Assembly (NCBI GenBank): GCA_011371465.1
Contig: DRQL01000055.1
Coordinates: 1 to 10,013, forward strand
Origin: Gammaproteobacteria bacterium
GTDB taxonomy: Bacteria; Pseudomonadota; Gammaproteobacteria; DSM-19610
Reading direction: 5' to 3'
DNA length: 10,013 nucleotides
The notes under the pieces were generated by a model. The model saw only the letters and a program-made list of their open reading frames with translations, ran no database searches and was not told the origin of the DNA. Positions 1 to 7,597 of the stretch are shown here, in pieces (the first letter of the stretch is position 1; every line of letters starts with the position of its first letter). The position numbers and the translations under genes are program-made.

Positions 1-1
1 A

Positions 2-646
2 GAAAATACTTGCTTCACCCGCCCCCGCCTGCGTGAACTCGTGAGCTTCAGCAAATGGAGCGCGGGGTCCTATTTTGTCTTCATCATTTCAACCAGCCTC
101 GCGGTTCCTGCACTTGCGTATTACCACGACACGGAATTATCCGGCTATTATGGTGCAGCCGTCTCGATTGTTCTGGTCGTGGAAATGCTGATCGGCGCCG
201 TGATGGTGGTACAGCTGCCCAAATTGAGCAGCAACCCGGAGCCGGACAAGCTGCGTCGGCACGTGCTGCGTTCGTTGCGAATCCTCATCGTGATCGTGCT
301 GTTGTTGTTACCGGTGCTGTACATTGCCAGGCCACTGGTTGTTTTTATCTATGGTGAAGAATTCGCCGCAATCGATGGCGTATTTCAACTGCTGCTGCTG
401 GGCGTGCTGGTCAGCCTGTTGACTCATCCGCTGTCCCAGGTATTTTATGCACTGAATCAGCCCCACCTGACTTTTTTTACCGCACTGGTCGCCACTGTGG
501 TGTGGGGCCTGTGTGTCCTGCTACTGGTGCCCGGTGAGGGGCTCGTTGGTGCCGGCATCGCCATGCTGGCCTCCCGGGTCAGCACGGCCATCGTCATCGC
601 CTGGCTGATCTGGCGCAAACTGTGGTCCACACCTGCAGCTGCGTAA
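2..646 (+). CDS. Wzx-like polysaccharide flippase, C-terminal half (5' partial)
   Basis: Membrane protein expected to flip lipid-linked oligosaccharide repeat units from the cytoplasmic to the periplasmic face of the inner membrane. The frame is open to the left edge, so the GTG at 41 is unlikely to be the real start. About 214 codons are visible before the TAA at 644-646. I count about six hydrophobic helices separated by short basic loops. One such segment is PLVVFIYGEEF, a pattern common in the second half of MATE/Wzx (polysaccharide biosynthesis protein family) transporters. The first visible residues, with a basic stretch before KWSAGSYF, look like the loop entering a repeat-half helix. 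This would be about half of a normal 420-500 residue flippase. It ends 48 bases from the convergent glycosyltransferase at 695. The family call rests on helix pattern and context; a different multi-helix transporter is possible but less likely. Confidence 0.75.
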   Translation, partial: ENTCFTRPRLRELVSFSKWSAGSYFVFIISTSLAVPALAYYHDTELSGYYGAAVSIVLVVEMLIGAVMVVQLPKLSSNPEPDKLRRHVLRSLRILIVIVLLLLPVLYIARPLVVFIYGEEFAAIDGVFQLLLLGVLVSLLTHPLSQVFYALNQPHLTFFTALVATVVWGLCVLLLVPGEGLVGAGIAMLASRVSTAIVIAWLIWRKLWSTPAAA

Positions 647-694
647 AACAACCAGAGCCTGCGGCCGGGAGCCGAACCTGACGGCCTTATGCGC

Positions 695-1741
695 TCAGGA
701 CTGCGAATCCTGGTCGGTGGCCAGTTGCGCCTGCAATGAATCCTTGCGCAGCAATCGTGGAATCACTGCCAGCAGACCGGCCCCCATGACCACCGCCCTG
801 GCAAACATGATGAAGGGTGCGGCCAGTTTGAGATCCCATCCCGGAACCTCCAGCTTCGCTACAAATGACAGGCCCAGCACCAGGAAAGCCGCAGCCGCGA
901 CCGCACTGACCCACAGACTGGCCGGTATCCACAAGGACAGCAGCAACGACAACAGCAGCACAGCGGCGAGCAGGATCTCCAGTTTCAGGGTCTGGGGTGT
1001 ATAGGTGTCCGCAACCGCTTTTTCCGGATAACGTTTGTAGACCAGCATACGCCAGTAGGCGCGGGAATATTTCTTGCGCAGGTACCACCCCAGGGTGTCG
1101 GGATGATGGTGGTATATAATCGCCTTGCGGTTAAAAACAATACGGTGTCCCGCCGTTGCGAGTCGGTAGGACAGGTCGGTGTCTTCGTTATCGGCCACCG
1201 GGAATGCCGGGTCGTAACCGCCTGTATCAAGGAACACCCTGGTACGAAAACCGGCAGAATAGGAAAACACCACGTCTACGTACCTGTGCCTGTCCAGCAG
1301 GCGGTAGCGGTCTTCGAATTCCGCCTGGCAAAAGCGGGCCGCCAGTTCCTTCTGACGGGTCTTGTAGGCACCCTTCACGGCCGAGACCTCCGGATCCTCA
1401 AAAGGCCTGATCATTTCCGCCAGCCAGTGGCTGTCCGCCTCACAGTCCGCATCCGTAAACAGGACAAAGTCCCCGACAGCCTCCTGCGCTCCGCGGTTGC
1501 GTGCTGCTGCGGGCCCCTGGTTTTTTTCCTGTCGCAGGATGCGCAGCCGGAAGCGTTCACCTGACAGTTTCTCGCGCCAGTATTCAAGGCGTTTGACGGT
1601 CTCATCGGTCGAGCAGTCATCCACTACGATGACTTCCACGCTACCGGTAAAACCTTGCTGCGCAGCAAGACTTTTCATGCAGATATCAATCGTTGAGGTG
1701 GCGTTATACGCGGGAATAACAACAGTAACGGAGGTTTCCAT
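695..1741 (-). CDS. Family 2 glycosyltransferase with C-terminal membrane helices
   Basis: Inverting GT-A fold glycosyltransferase, expected to add a sugar from a nucleotide-sugar donor to a lipid-linked EPS intermediate at the cytoplasmic face. From the ATG at 1741 it is 348 residues. VTVVIPAYNA opens the GT2 fold. DDCSTD at 41-46 binds nucleotide. TDAD at 96-99 supplies the metal-binding DxD. NEDTDLSYRL around 185-194 carries the likely catalytic base (ED). Hydrophobic segments near 254-272, 275-294 and 308-330 anchor it in the membrane. An in-frame TTG at 1765 would add eight residues, but family alignments normally begin at the VVIPAYN strand, so I prefer ATG 1741. Neither start has a good Shine-Dalgarno site. 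It lies five bases downstream of the broken membrane ORF, as in an operon. Sugar specificity cannot be read from sequence. Confidence 0.9.
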   Translation of the reverse strand: METSVTVVIPAYNATSTIDICMKSLAAQQGFTGSVEVIVVDDCSTDETVKRLEYWREKLSGERFRLRILRQEKNQGPAAARNRGAQEAVGDFVLFTDADCEADSHWLAEMIRPFEDPEVSAVKGAYKTRQKELAARFCQAEFEDRYRLLDRHRYVDVVFSYSAGFRTRVFLDTGGYDPAFPVADNEDTDLSYRLATAGHRIVFNRKAIIYHHHPDTLGWYLRKKYSRAYWRMLVYKRYPEKAVADTYTPQTLKLEILLAAVLLLSLLLSLWIPASLWVSAVAAAAFLVLGLSFVAKLEVPGWDLKLAAPFIMFARAVVMGAGLLAVIPRLLRKDSLQAQLATDQDSQS

Positions 1742-1746
1742 GGTGA

Positions 1747-2115
1747 TCAGAATTTCCGGGAACAACGGTTCATGGGCGGCACAATGCCGGTAAGCATAGC
1801 ATACTGAGGCCAGCCCGGCAGGGCAGCGCCGGGTTCCGTGATGATCCTGCCCCGCCGCTCCGGCCTGCGATTACGGTTCAGCGCGTACAGCACCACCCCT
1901 GCTAGCGGCAGGATCAGCAGGGAAATGAAGCCCACTGATAAAAACCGTTATACCAGTAACAGCACGCTGACAGTGCGGGCGCGGCAATAACTGACGGCAA
2001 GGAGAAACAGACTGACGACCAGCCCATACCAGAAAAGCATTTCCAGCAGAATCAGGGCCAGCTTGCCCGGTGTCGCCAGGCTATCGATAAAAGCAAGGGA
2101 AGGCGTTTCGTTCAC
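1747..2115 (-). pseudogene. Small two-helix membrane ORF interrupted by an in-frame TAA
   Basis: Reading from GTG at 2115 gives a 55-residue peptide beginning MNETPSLAFIDSLATPG, with a strong hydrophobic helix at about residues 19-42. It stops at TAA (1948-1950). Without a frame change, the same frame runs on from just past that stop for another 66 codons to a TGA at 1747-1749. This second part has another helix (GFISLLILPLAGVVLYAL) followed by an Arg-rich stretch. Ignoring the TAA, the product would be about 122 residues with two membrane helices and a basic tail. It ends five bases before the glycosyltransferase ATG at 1741, which fits a translationally coupled partner. I do not recognise the family. 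It could be a nonsense-mutated gene, a sequencing error, two separate small proteins (GTG at 1935 could start the second), or chance. No clear ribosome site precedes GTG 2115, and the frame is open upstream to 2178, so the true start is uncertain. Confidence 0.45.
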
Positions 2116-2311
2116 AAAAAATATTCGGAAAAAACCCGGAGGATCATGCTGTTCACCAGTACAAAGACCAGTCGATCAAATTCGGCTTTGTTTCCAGCCA
2201 CGTTAAATCCCGATGAAGTTTCTGCTACCATCACTGTCCGGGCTCTGTACAGAACGCGGCCGATACCTGATCAGACCGATACAACCATAACTTCCTGGAA
2301 CCGGAACAACC
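2116..2311. other. Divergent intergenic region with short palindromes and a direct repeat
   Basis: This stretch separates the leftward ORF/glycosyltransferase pair from the rightward glycosidase, so promoters for both should lie here. I see no convincing -35/-10 pair. It does hold a perfect 10-base palindrome, TCTGTACAGA (2244-2253). Next comes CCGATAC repeated directly at 2260-2266 and 2276-2282 (period 16), with the palindrome CTGATCAG (2267-2274) between the copies. These sit 30-68 bases before the glycosidase ATG, where an operator or activator site would be. Assignment to any regulator is not possible from the sequence. Confidence 0.3.
2303..2306 (+). promoter_or_regulatory. Ribosome binding site of the glycosidase gene
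   Basis: GGAA lies five bases before the ATG at 2312. It is a modest Shine-Dalgarno match, but it supports this start, which also gives a complete signal peptide. Confidence 0.5.
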
Positions 2312-3520
2312 ATGCACCTGTTATCACCAAACACCCTGCTTCTATCCCTGCTCATTCTGTGTACCTCCTGTGCGGTGGAGGAAGCTGTCGCCGCACCATT
2401 GGCAACCTCATCACCGGCTGCCGTTACTCCAGGTCCTGCGGGCAATATGCCGCTGCTGCCGGCAGGATCCCATCTTGGCATTGCCGTGAGTTTTGAACCT
2501 GTACCACGCCCCATCCGGGACAGGATTGATCAGGAGCTGGACACAGCCTACCGCAAGGGCATGAAGATTGCCCGTGTCATGGTGGACTGGGCCGACCTCG
2601 AACCCCGCCCGGGGAAATACGACCTGGATGATCTCAGGGAAGCCCTGGAAGAAAATTATGAAAAAGGGCTGTACACGCTTGTCACTATCTCGGTACTGGA
2701 CTCCGAGGGCATGGTGGCGCCGGGTTTCCTGATGGACGGAGAGGACTCAGGTCGTCTCAGGGACGGCAAACGTTTCAACGATAAAGAGATCGTACAACGG
2801 TTCTCGGCACTGCTGGAACGTATGGTACCGTTGATGGTATCCAGGCGTGTTTTTGCCGTTGCACTCTCCAATGAACCGCAGGTTTACCTGGAATCTCACC
2901 CCGCGGAACTGGCGGATTTCGTTGCCTTTGTCCGTGCCGGTCGCGACACTGTCCACGCGATCGACCCGCGCCTGGCCGTAACCGTAGTGAATGTGGGACG
3001 GATCACGGATACTCCGCTGAAGGATAACCCGATGATTGCCGACCTGGTCGCTGTATCGGATGTGGCGGCCTTCAACTATGCCCCGTTCACCAACAGGCTG
3101 GAAGAACTTGCCATAGACGATCCGAAGCGGATACCGCAGGATTTCCGCAGCCTGGCAGCCGCTGCCGATGGCCGCCGGATACTCATTCAGGAAATGCACT
3201 GCCCGTCCGGGCACCGTTCAGGGAAAAGCGCCATGCATACCAGCGTTACCATACAGACGGAATGTTTGCGCACCAGTCTGGACGCCATGATGCAGATGCC
3301 GCAATTCAGGGTCATGTATTTTGCATCCATGCTGGACTGGTCACCTGCCCTGGTCAGCATGTTCGCTGATCCTCTCAGAGCCGAATCCGAAGTGCCGCGG
3401 CTCTATGTCGACCAGTTCAGTGAGTGGTACGAGACCATGGGGCTGGTATGGTATCCGGATGGCACCCCCAAACCGGCCTGGAACACCTTCCTGGAGGGGC
3501 TGGATAAACTGTACCGGTAA
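2312..3520 (+). CDS. Exported clan GH-A (TIM-barrel) glycoside hydrolase, probable lipoprotein
   Basis: Predicted extracytoplasmic glycosidase of 402 residues. Residues 1-20 form a hydrophobic signal ending CTSC; Cys20 is a plausible lipidation site, though Cys rather than Leu at -3 makes the lipobox non-canonical. A low-complexity Ala/Pro linker (about 21-50) precedes the catalytic domain. KIARVMVDWADLEPRPGKYD (86-104) matches the early-barrel pattern of GH-A enzymes (R.D..W...EP..G.YD). NEP at 187-189 gives the expected acid/base Glu188. QEM at 293-295 puts a candidate nucleophile, Glu294, at the end of a late strand; an aromatic/Trp segment follows near 336-343. The length and the ~106-residue spacing of the two Glu resemble PslG, the GH39-type hydrolase of the Pseudomonas Psl locus. 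By analogy, a role in trimming nascent polymer, freeing blocked polymer or dispersing matrix is inferred. It converges on the CgeB-like gene, 25 bases away. The exact GH family is unsettled. Confidence 0.85.
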   Translation: MHLLSPNTLLLSLLILCTSCAVEEAVAAPLATSSPAAVTPGPAGNMPLLPAGSHLGIAVSFEPVPRPIRDRIDQELDTAYRKGMKIARVMVDWADLEPRPGKYDLDDLREALEENYEKGLYTLVTISVLDSEGMVAPGFLMDGEDSGRLRDGKRFNDKEIVQRFSALLERMVPLMVSRRVFAVALSNEPQVYLESHPAELADFVAFVRAGRDTVHAIDPRLAVTVVNVGRITDTPLKDNPMIADLVAVSDVAAFNYAPFTNRLEELAIDDPKRIPQDFRSLAAAADGRRILIQEMHCPSGHRSGKSAMHTSVTIQTECLRTSLDAMMQMPQFRVMYFASMLDWSPALVSMFADPLRAESEVPRLYVDQFSEWYETMGLVWYPDGTPKPAWNTFLEGLDKLYR

Positions 3521-3545
3521 GCGGCAGGCCCGGGAAACGTAGCGC

Positions 3546-4706
3546 TCAGAACGACAGGCCGACCTGGTCGCCAATACGCCTGAAGCGGGACAGCCAGGTA
3601 TGGTCACTCAGGGAGCGCGCACGCGCCTGTTCGCGGATCCGCTGCCGGGCCTTGTCCTGGTCCGCCTGCAGGTAGAAGCGTGCCTTGTCCACCAGTTCTT
3701 CCAGGGAATCGTAGTACAGCATTTCCCTGTCCGGCTCGAAATATTCTTCCAGCTCCGGGAAACGGTTGACCAGGTGCACACCGCCGCTCATGGCGACCTC
3801 GAATTCGCGCAGACGGATAAACAGCAACGGCTTCCTGTATACGTAGGTACTGCACAGTTCGATAGAACCCAGGCTCAGCGCCATGGCGCTGATGCAGCGG
3901 CTGAAATCCTCGAAACGCGGGCCGGGAAGGTATTCGACCTTGCTGTTGTCCAGTTGCTTTTCAGGCAGGCTGCCGAACAGCTCCAGCACCGAACGCCAGA
4001 TAACACTGCTTATGCAGGCGCGCCCGGCAGAGAACCCGACACCGTCGCGCACCCGCTGCCATGATTCAGAAAAATTCCCGATCGCGCGGGAGAGGGGGTT
4101 GTTTACCCTGGAACTTGATTTATAGAAAATATCCGGTGCCGTACCGTGCACCCGTACCGGCACGTCTGCCTGCTGCAACACAGCAATATTACGCGCACGC
4201 GCACCATAAGTAGTACCCATAAAACCGATTACGCGATCTTCCGGCACCTGCACCGGTGCGAACACACGGGGATTGGCCCCCCATGGCATCATAATGACAT
4301 TGGCGCCGTAACCCCGGATAATATCCAGGTTTTCGCGCACGGTGCTCCAGTTGACATCAAAATGGCCAGCGACTTTTCGCACCCGGAAAGGGTGGGAATA
4401 ATCGTCCGTAGACAGATTTACGGTAACAATGCCGCGTGCGCGCAGATCGTCAATCGCTTCCGGCAGCAGAGTGGCATCGATAATCGTGCCGAAAAACAGG
4501 TCAATGGCTCCATCCTTCAACAGGCGTTCGACTTCATCGCGCAATACCTGCGAATACTCCTGTGCACTGCCGCTTCTGCCCATGATCTCAACAGGGTTGC
4601 AGTAAATGACTTCGTGCCCGGCAAAGCGCAGCTCATCTATCATATGGTAGAGGTGCCAGTCATAGATAAAGCCGCCGGAGTGTGCGCAGTAGTGCAGGAT
4701 TCTCAT
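3546..4706 (-). CDS. CgeB-like glycosyltransferase (GT-B fold)
   Basis: Cytosolic 386-residue protein resembling the CgeB family of GT4-like glycosyltransferases. The N-terminal half has Rossmann-like strands (MRILHYCAHSGGF; IDLFFGTIID, about 68-77). It also has the segment NLSTDDYSHPFR (97-108), which matches the conserved Asp-containing loop of CgeB N-domains. The C-terminal donor-binding part carries REFEVAMSGGVHLVNRFPEL (300-319), then EYFEP and LEELVDKARFYL near 321-346; this is the hallmark of the Glyco_trans_1_2 domain, with Glu302 as the likely nucleotide-sugar-binding residue. AGGA ten bases before ATG 4706 supports the start. It is the last gene of the leftward operon, 23 bases after the beta-barrel gene. 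It presumably adds a sugar to the repeat unit; substrate unknown. Confidence 0.85.
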   Translation of the reverse strand: MRILHYCAHSGGFIYDWHLYHMIDELRFAGHEVIYCNPVEIMGRSGSAQEYSQVLRDEVERLLKDGAIDLFFGTIIDATLLPEAIDDLRARGIVTVNLSTDDYSHPFRVRKVAGHFDVNWSTVRENLDIIRGYGANVIMMPWGANPRVFAPVQVPEDRVIGFMGTTYGARARNIAVLQQADVPVRVHGTAPDIFYKSSSRVNNPLSRAIGNFSESWQRVRDGVGFSAGRACISSVIWRSVLELFGSLPEKQLDNSKVEYLPGPRFEDFSRCISAMALSLGSIELCSTYVYRKPLLFIRLREFEVAMSGGVHLVNRFPELEEYFEPDREMLYYDSLEELVDKARFYLQADQDKARQRIREQARARSLSDHTWLSRFRRIGDQVGLSF

Positions 4707-4729
4707 ATTCTTTTATTCCTGTAAACCCG

Positions 4730-6052
4730 TCATAGACTGAAAACCATAGTGGCCAGGTAGCGATTGTTGCGGATAGTCGTTCCCGAAACCTCCTGGCTGT
4801 TGTGACTGTATCTGATGCGTATCCAGGCATTATCGGTCAGGGCATAGCTCATAAAACCCAATACATCGACGGAATCGATCCGGGTCCGGAGTGAATCCTG
4901 AATCTTGAAGCGGGTCTTTCCAAGCTCCGCGCCAAAGCGCAGGCCTGAACCCAGACGCAACAGCATATTCATGTTCAGCGTATTCTCCAGCAGCGGGGCA
5001 CCGACACCGGCGCCCAGCAGCACATCACGGTTGAAATTCAGACCCAGCAGGAATTGCTTCGTGACCGCGGCCTGCGCCGAAAACCTCGCTCGCCAGGTAT
5101 CGGTGTCAAAGGATTTGTTAACCGTTACGTAGCCGGCACCACCTTCCAGCGCGAAACGCCGACCGAACTGCCGCCTGTATGACGCAAGCACGCTATGTCC
5201 TGTCGCTACGTCAACCCTGTTGAAATCCATCCTTCGACCCTCGTACTCGAGGCCGACTGTATCACGCGGGGTAAATAACCAGCGCAACCCCGCGGCGAGC
5301 TCGTTGGAACGGATATCCGTGGCGGTGGAATCATTGGTAAGTAGAATCAGATTGGAATAGGCAAGGCTTGTCTGTACATTCGGTGTGGCAGAATATACCA
5401 GTTCGGCTGACAGATCATTACTGGTCACCGTGGTAGCCCCCGTCAGGACCCCCGGGATCAACTGGTCGGAGGTATCACGGGACTCGTAGAAATTGTCAGA
5501 CACCCCCAACGCAAGCCGGCGGGACAGTTCGCGGTTGATGAACAGCAGGCCGGTCTGGGCGTCAAACACCTTGTTCAGGTCCGAATTGTCAAAATACCTG
5601 GCTGCCTCGAAGCCATAGTCCGCTTCCAGGTTCCAGCCCTTGCCACCATTGCTGTACCGCAGGCCTGGCGCCAGGACAGCGATTACATCATCGCGCTGAT
5701 CGTCATTGGTAAAGAACAGGTTATCCTGGTACTCCACGGCCGCACCAACCCGTGGTGTAAAACCCTTGTCGGCCGTTAGCGGTGGTATCAGCCCGCGCTG
5801 GGCGCCATCCTGCAAACGGCGCTCCTTCAATGGCAGGCGCCGCCCGGCATCCGGGAACAACCAGCTTTGTACAGTGTTTGACAATTCATCACTGCCTTCC
5901 AGGGCGGCAGAGCGAAACTGTTCCCCCCGCCCCCCTGCCGTTGCGTATCCGGACAACAGCAGCAATACCGGAAGCAACCAACGGATCGCCGGGTATGCCT
6001 GACCGTTACATCGGGACTGGCGGCGTATGCGCGGATAGGCAATCGTATTCAT
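4730..6052 (-). CDS. Outer-membrane beta-barrel protein of EPS operons (EpsL/BBP2-like)
   Basis: A 440-residue predicted outer-membrane protein. After a basic start, a hydrophobic stretch (about 24-38) ends in ATA before Gly, a signal-peptidase I site. RVGAAVEYQDNLFFTNDDQR (101-120), continuing to DDVIAVLAPGLRYS, matches the first strands of BBP2-type/EpsL barrels, where a DN.f.t motif precedes a Pro-Gly turn. The remainder is alternating short amphipathic strands, such as LSAELVYSATPNVQTSLAYS and AWIRIRYSHNSQE, ending in TMVFSL. Proteins of this class occur in methanolan-type and PEP-CTERM-associated EPS loci and are thought to help polymer cross the outer membrane. That role is family context, not shown here. 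The ATG lies 15 bases after the export-protein stop, with only a weak ribosome site, so translational coupling is likely. Confidence 0.85.
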   Translation of the reverse strand: MNTIAYPRIRRQSRCNGQAYPAIRWLLPVLLLLSGYATAGGRGEQFRSAALEGSDELSNTVQSWLFPDAGRRLPLKERRLQDGAQRGLIPPLTADKGFTPRVGAAVEYQDNLFFTNDDQRDDVIAVLAPGLRYSNGGKGWNLEADYGFEAARYFDNSDLNKVFDAQTGLLFINRELSRRLALGVSDNFYESRDTSDQLIPGVLTGATTVTSNDLSAELVYSATPNVQTSLAYSNLILLTNDSTATDIRSNELAAGLRWLFTPRDTVGLEYEGRRMDFNRVDVATGHSVLASYRRQFGRRFALEGGAGYVTVNKSFDTDTWRARFSAQAAVTKQFLLGLNFNRDVLLGAGVGAPLLENTLNMNMLLRLGSGLRFGAELGKTRFKIQDSLRTRIDSVDVLGFMSYALTDNAWIRIRYSHNSQEVSGTTIRNNRYLATMVFSL

Positions 6053-6067
6053 GCAACTGGATAAACT

Positions 6068-6655
6068 TCAGCGCACGATTATCGTGTCGCCTGGAATCAG
6101 CACAAAATCATCGGCACCGGACTTGCCGGCAATAAAACCGTCATAGTCAAAAGCAAGTCGTGACTTCCGGTAGAACCGGTTGTACACGATAATATTGTTA
6201 CGTGAGGCAAAAGCCGTAAAACCACCCGCCATTGCTATAGCCTGCACCACAGTAACCGCGCCGGTTGGCTGAAACAGGCCCGGGCTCATTACCTCGCCGG
6301 TGACAAAGATGTTATAGCTGCGCACCTCCCGCAAACTGACGGTGACCTGGGGGTCCTTGAGGTGTTTCCGGAACTCACGCTCAATAGCCTTGCGCAGGCT
6401 GCCCACCGTAACCCCTGCTGCCTGGATCTCGCCGATCAGCGGGTAGCTGATGTAGCCATCCGGGCTGACGGAAATATCCTGCGAAAGCTCCGGATTCTTC
6501 CACACAAACACCCTGATGACATCGCCCGGGCCCAACTGGGAAAGTTCCGCGGGCAGCTCACTGGCGATCCACTCGGCATGCGCCGTCCAGGACGCCGTTA
6601 ACAGCAACAGCACAGTTATAAAATGCTTGAATCGGTCAGCCGGGTATACGTGCAT
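6068..6655 (-). CDS. Short Wza-like polysaccharide export protein
   Basis: Periplasmic/outer-membrane polysaccharide export protein of 195 residues. The signal peptide (hydrophobic 12-24) ends AHA before Glu28. There is no Cys at the cleavage site, so unlike E. coli Wza it is not an obvious lipoprotein. A Poly_export domain follows: LGPGDVIRVFVW (41-52) and SPDGYISYPLIGEI (64-77). One SLBB-type domain runs from IFVTGEVMSPG (116 on) to the closing LIPGDTIIVR. Wza is about twice as long, with extra SLBB repeats and a C-terminal outer-membrane helix. This compact form has the length of export proteins in exosortase-linked EPS loci. It sits directly before the beta-barrel gene, suggesting that the two together form the exit route. 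The start at ATG 6655 is well supported by its ribosome site. Confidence 0.9.
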   Translation of the reverse strand: MHVYPADRFKHFITVLLLLTASWTAHAEWIASELPAELSQLGPGDVIRVFVWKNPELSQDISVSPDGYISYPLIGEIQAAGVTVGSLRKAIEREFRKHLKDPQVTVSLREVRSYNIFVTGEVMSPGLFQPTGAVTVVQAIAMAGGFTAFASRNNIIVYNRFYRKSRLAFDYDGFIAGKSGADDFVLIPGDTIIVR

Positions 6656-6662
6656 AAGTGAT

Positions 6663-6667
6663 TCCTC
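6663..6667 (-). promoter_or_regulatory. Ribosome binding site of the export-protein gene
   Basis: On the minus strand GAGGA lies seven bases before the ATG at 6655. It is the strongest Shine-Dalgarno match in the operon and fixes the start codon. Confidence 0.65.
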
Positions 6668-6694
6668 AATGTTTAGCCAAACAGCTTGTACAGA

Positions 6695-7597
6695 TCAGAC
6701 CTGGGCGAATCTTTCATAGACCATTCGGCGCCACAGCTTCAGCAAGGGTCCGAACAGCTTGTGATTGTTGACTTCTTCCAGTGCTGCCCGGTAGTCGCCG
6801 GCTTCTTCCAGGGCGTCGGCATAACGTGACAGCAGTTCATCAAACTCCTTGCCGGCCGGGTCGCCCGACAGAGCCCCCCAATGCTTGCGCACCAGTCGCT
6901 CCGTATACTCCCTGCGCTCTTTTTTCGAGGCCGACATGAGTGAAATACTCTTGGCGGCAGAGTGAAAACGGTACGCACCAAGCACCTTGTCAGAGACAAT
7001 CGGTGCGTTGACGCAAAACATACGTTCCCACAATGCCAGATCCATTACGTAATGAATATCCTCGTCAAAAGGGCCTGCAGCATCCCACATGGCACGATTC
7101 CAGAACGTGGACTGGGTAGGGATCCAGTTCGACGCCCAGCGAAGGAACGTATCACGGTTAATCACTTCAGGGCGTCGATACCTCATGGTGCGCTTTTTAC
7201 CATGGAACAGCCGTGCCGCTCCCACCAGCCATGCAGGCTCCGGGCTTACCGGCAGTCTCTCCGCAACATGCATTAGTGCCCCTGGCTCCAGCAGGTCATC
7301 CGAGCAAAGCCAGTAATGTATATCGCCGCTCGCCCGGGCAAAGCCCTTGTTGATCGCATGACACTGGCCGTTATCCGGTTCACTGACCCAGTAGGCGATC
7401 CTGCCCCCGTTGCGCCTGATCACATCCATTGTATTATCGGTGCTGCCGCCGTCGATGATGATATGTTCGACATCGGGGTAGTGCTGGTTCTGGACACTGT
7501 CTATGGTTTCCTGCAGGAAACACCCCTGGTTGTAGGATGGTGTGACCACACTGATTCTGGGCAATTTTCCGGAACTCATGGTTTTGTTTTCACTCAT
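6695..7597 (-). CDS. Family 2 glycosyltransferase, WfgS-like
   Basis: Cytoplasmic GT-A glycosyltransferase of 300 residues without membrane helices. RISVVTPSYNQG (14-25) opens the fold. DGGSTDNT (49-56) binds the nucleotide. SEPDNGQCHAINKGF (72-86) and CSDD (98-101, the DxD equivalent) are typical of the WfgS/WfeV-like GT2 subgroup found in O-antigen and EPS clusters. TQSTFWNR (161-168) and MDLALWERM (185-193) continue that subgroup pattern. The C-terminal third (about 225-300) is charged and helical and probably forms a membrane-surface or partner contact. Its ATG shares a base with the stop of the upstream polymerase gene (TGATG), so translation is coupled. A GGA six bases upstream is the only ribosome-site signal. 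It probably adds one residue of the repeat unit; donor and linkage unknown. Confidence 0.9.
   Translation of the reverse strand: MSENKTMSSGKLPRISVVTPSYNQGCFLQETIDSVQNQHYPDVEHIIIDGGSTDNTMDVIRRNGGRIAYWVSEPDNGQCHAINKGFARASGDIHYWLCSDDLLEPGALMHVAERLPVSPEPAWLVGAARLFHGKKRTMRYRRPEVINRDTFLRWASNWIPTQSTFWNRAMWDAAGPFDEDIHYVMDLALWERMFCVNAPIVSDKVLGAYRFHSAAKSISLMSASKKERREYTERLVRKHWGALSGDPAGKEFDELLSRYADALEEAGDYRAALEEVNNHKLFGPLLKLWRRMVYERFAQV

Noticed and set aside
663..686. GGCCG...CGGCC inverted repeat between the convergent flippase and GT2 genes, considered as a terminator.
   Set aside because: The stem has only five pairs with a 14-base loop and no T run on either strand, so it is too weak to call.
1103..1564. 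Open frame of about 150 codons on the + strand opposite the GT2 gene.
   Set aside because: It is antisense to intact GT2 motifs, and its translation shows no domain pattern.
2244..2253. TCTGTACAGA considered as a LexA-type SOS box.
   Set aside because: A gammaproteobacterial LexA box needs CTG and CAG half-sites separated by a much longer spacer; only a compact palindrome is present.
4146..4724. Long open frame on the + strand (about 190 codons) opposite the CgeB-like gene.
   Set aside because: It lies antisense to a gene with clear family motifs, has no recognisable fold, and is explained by codon bias of the real gene.
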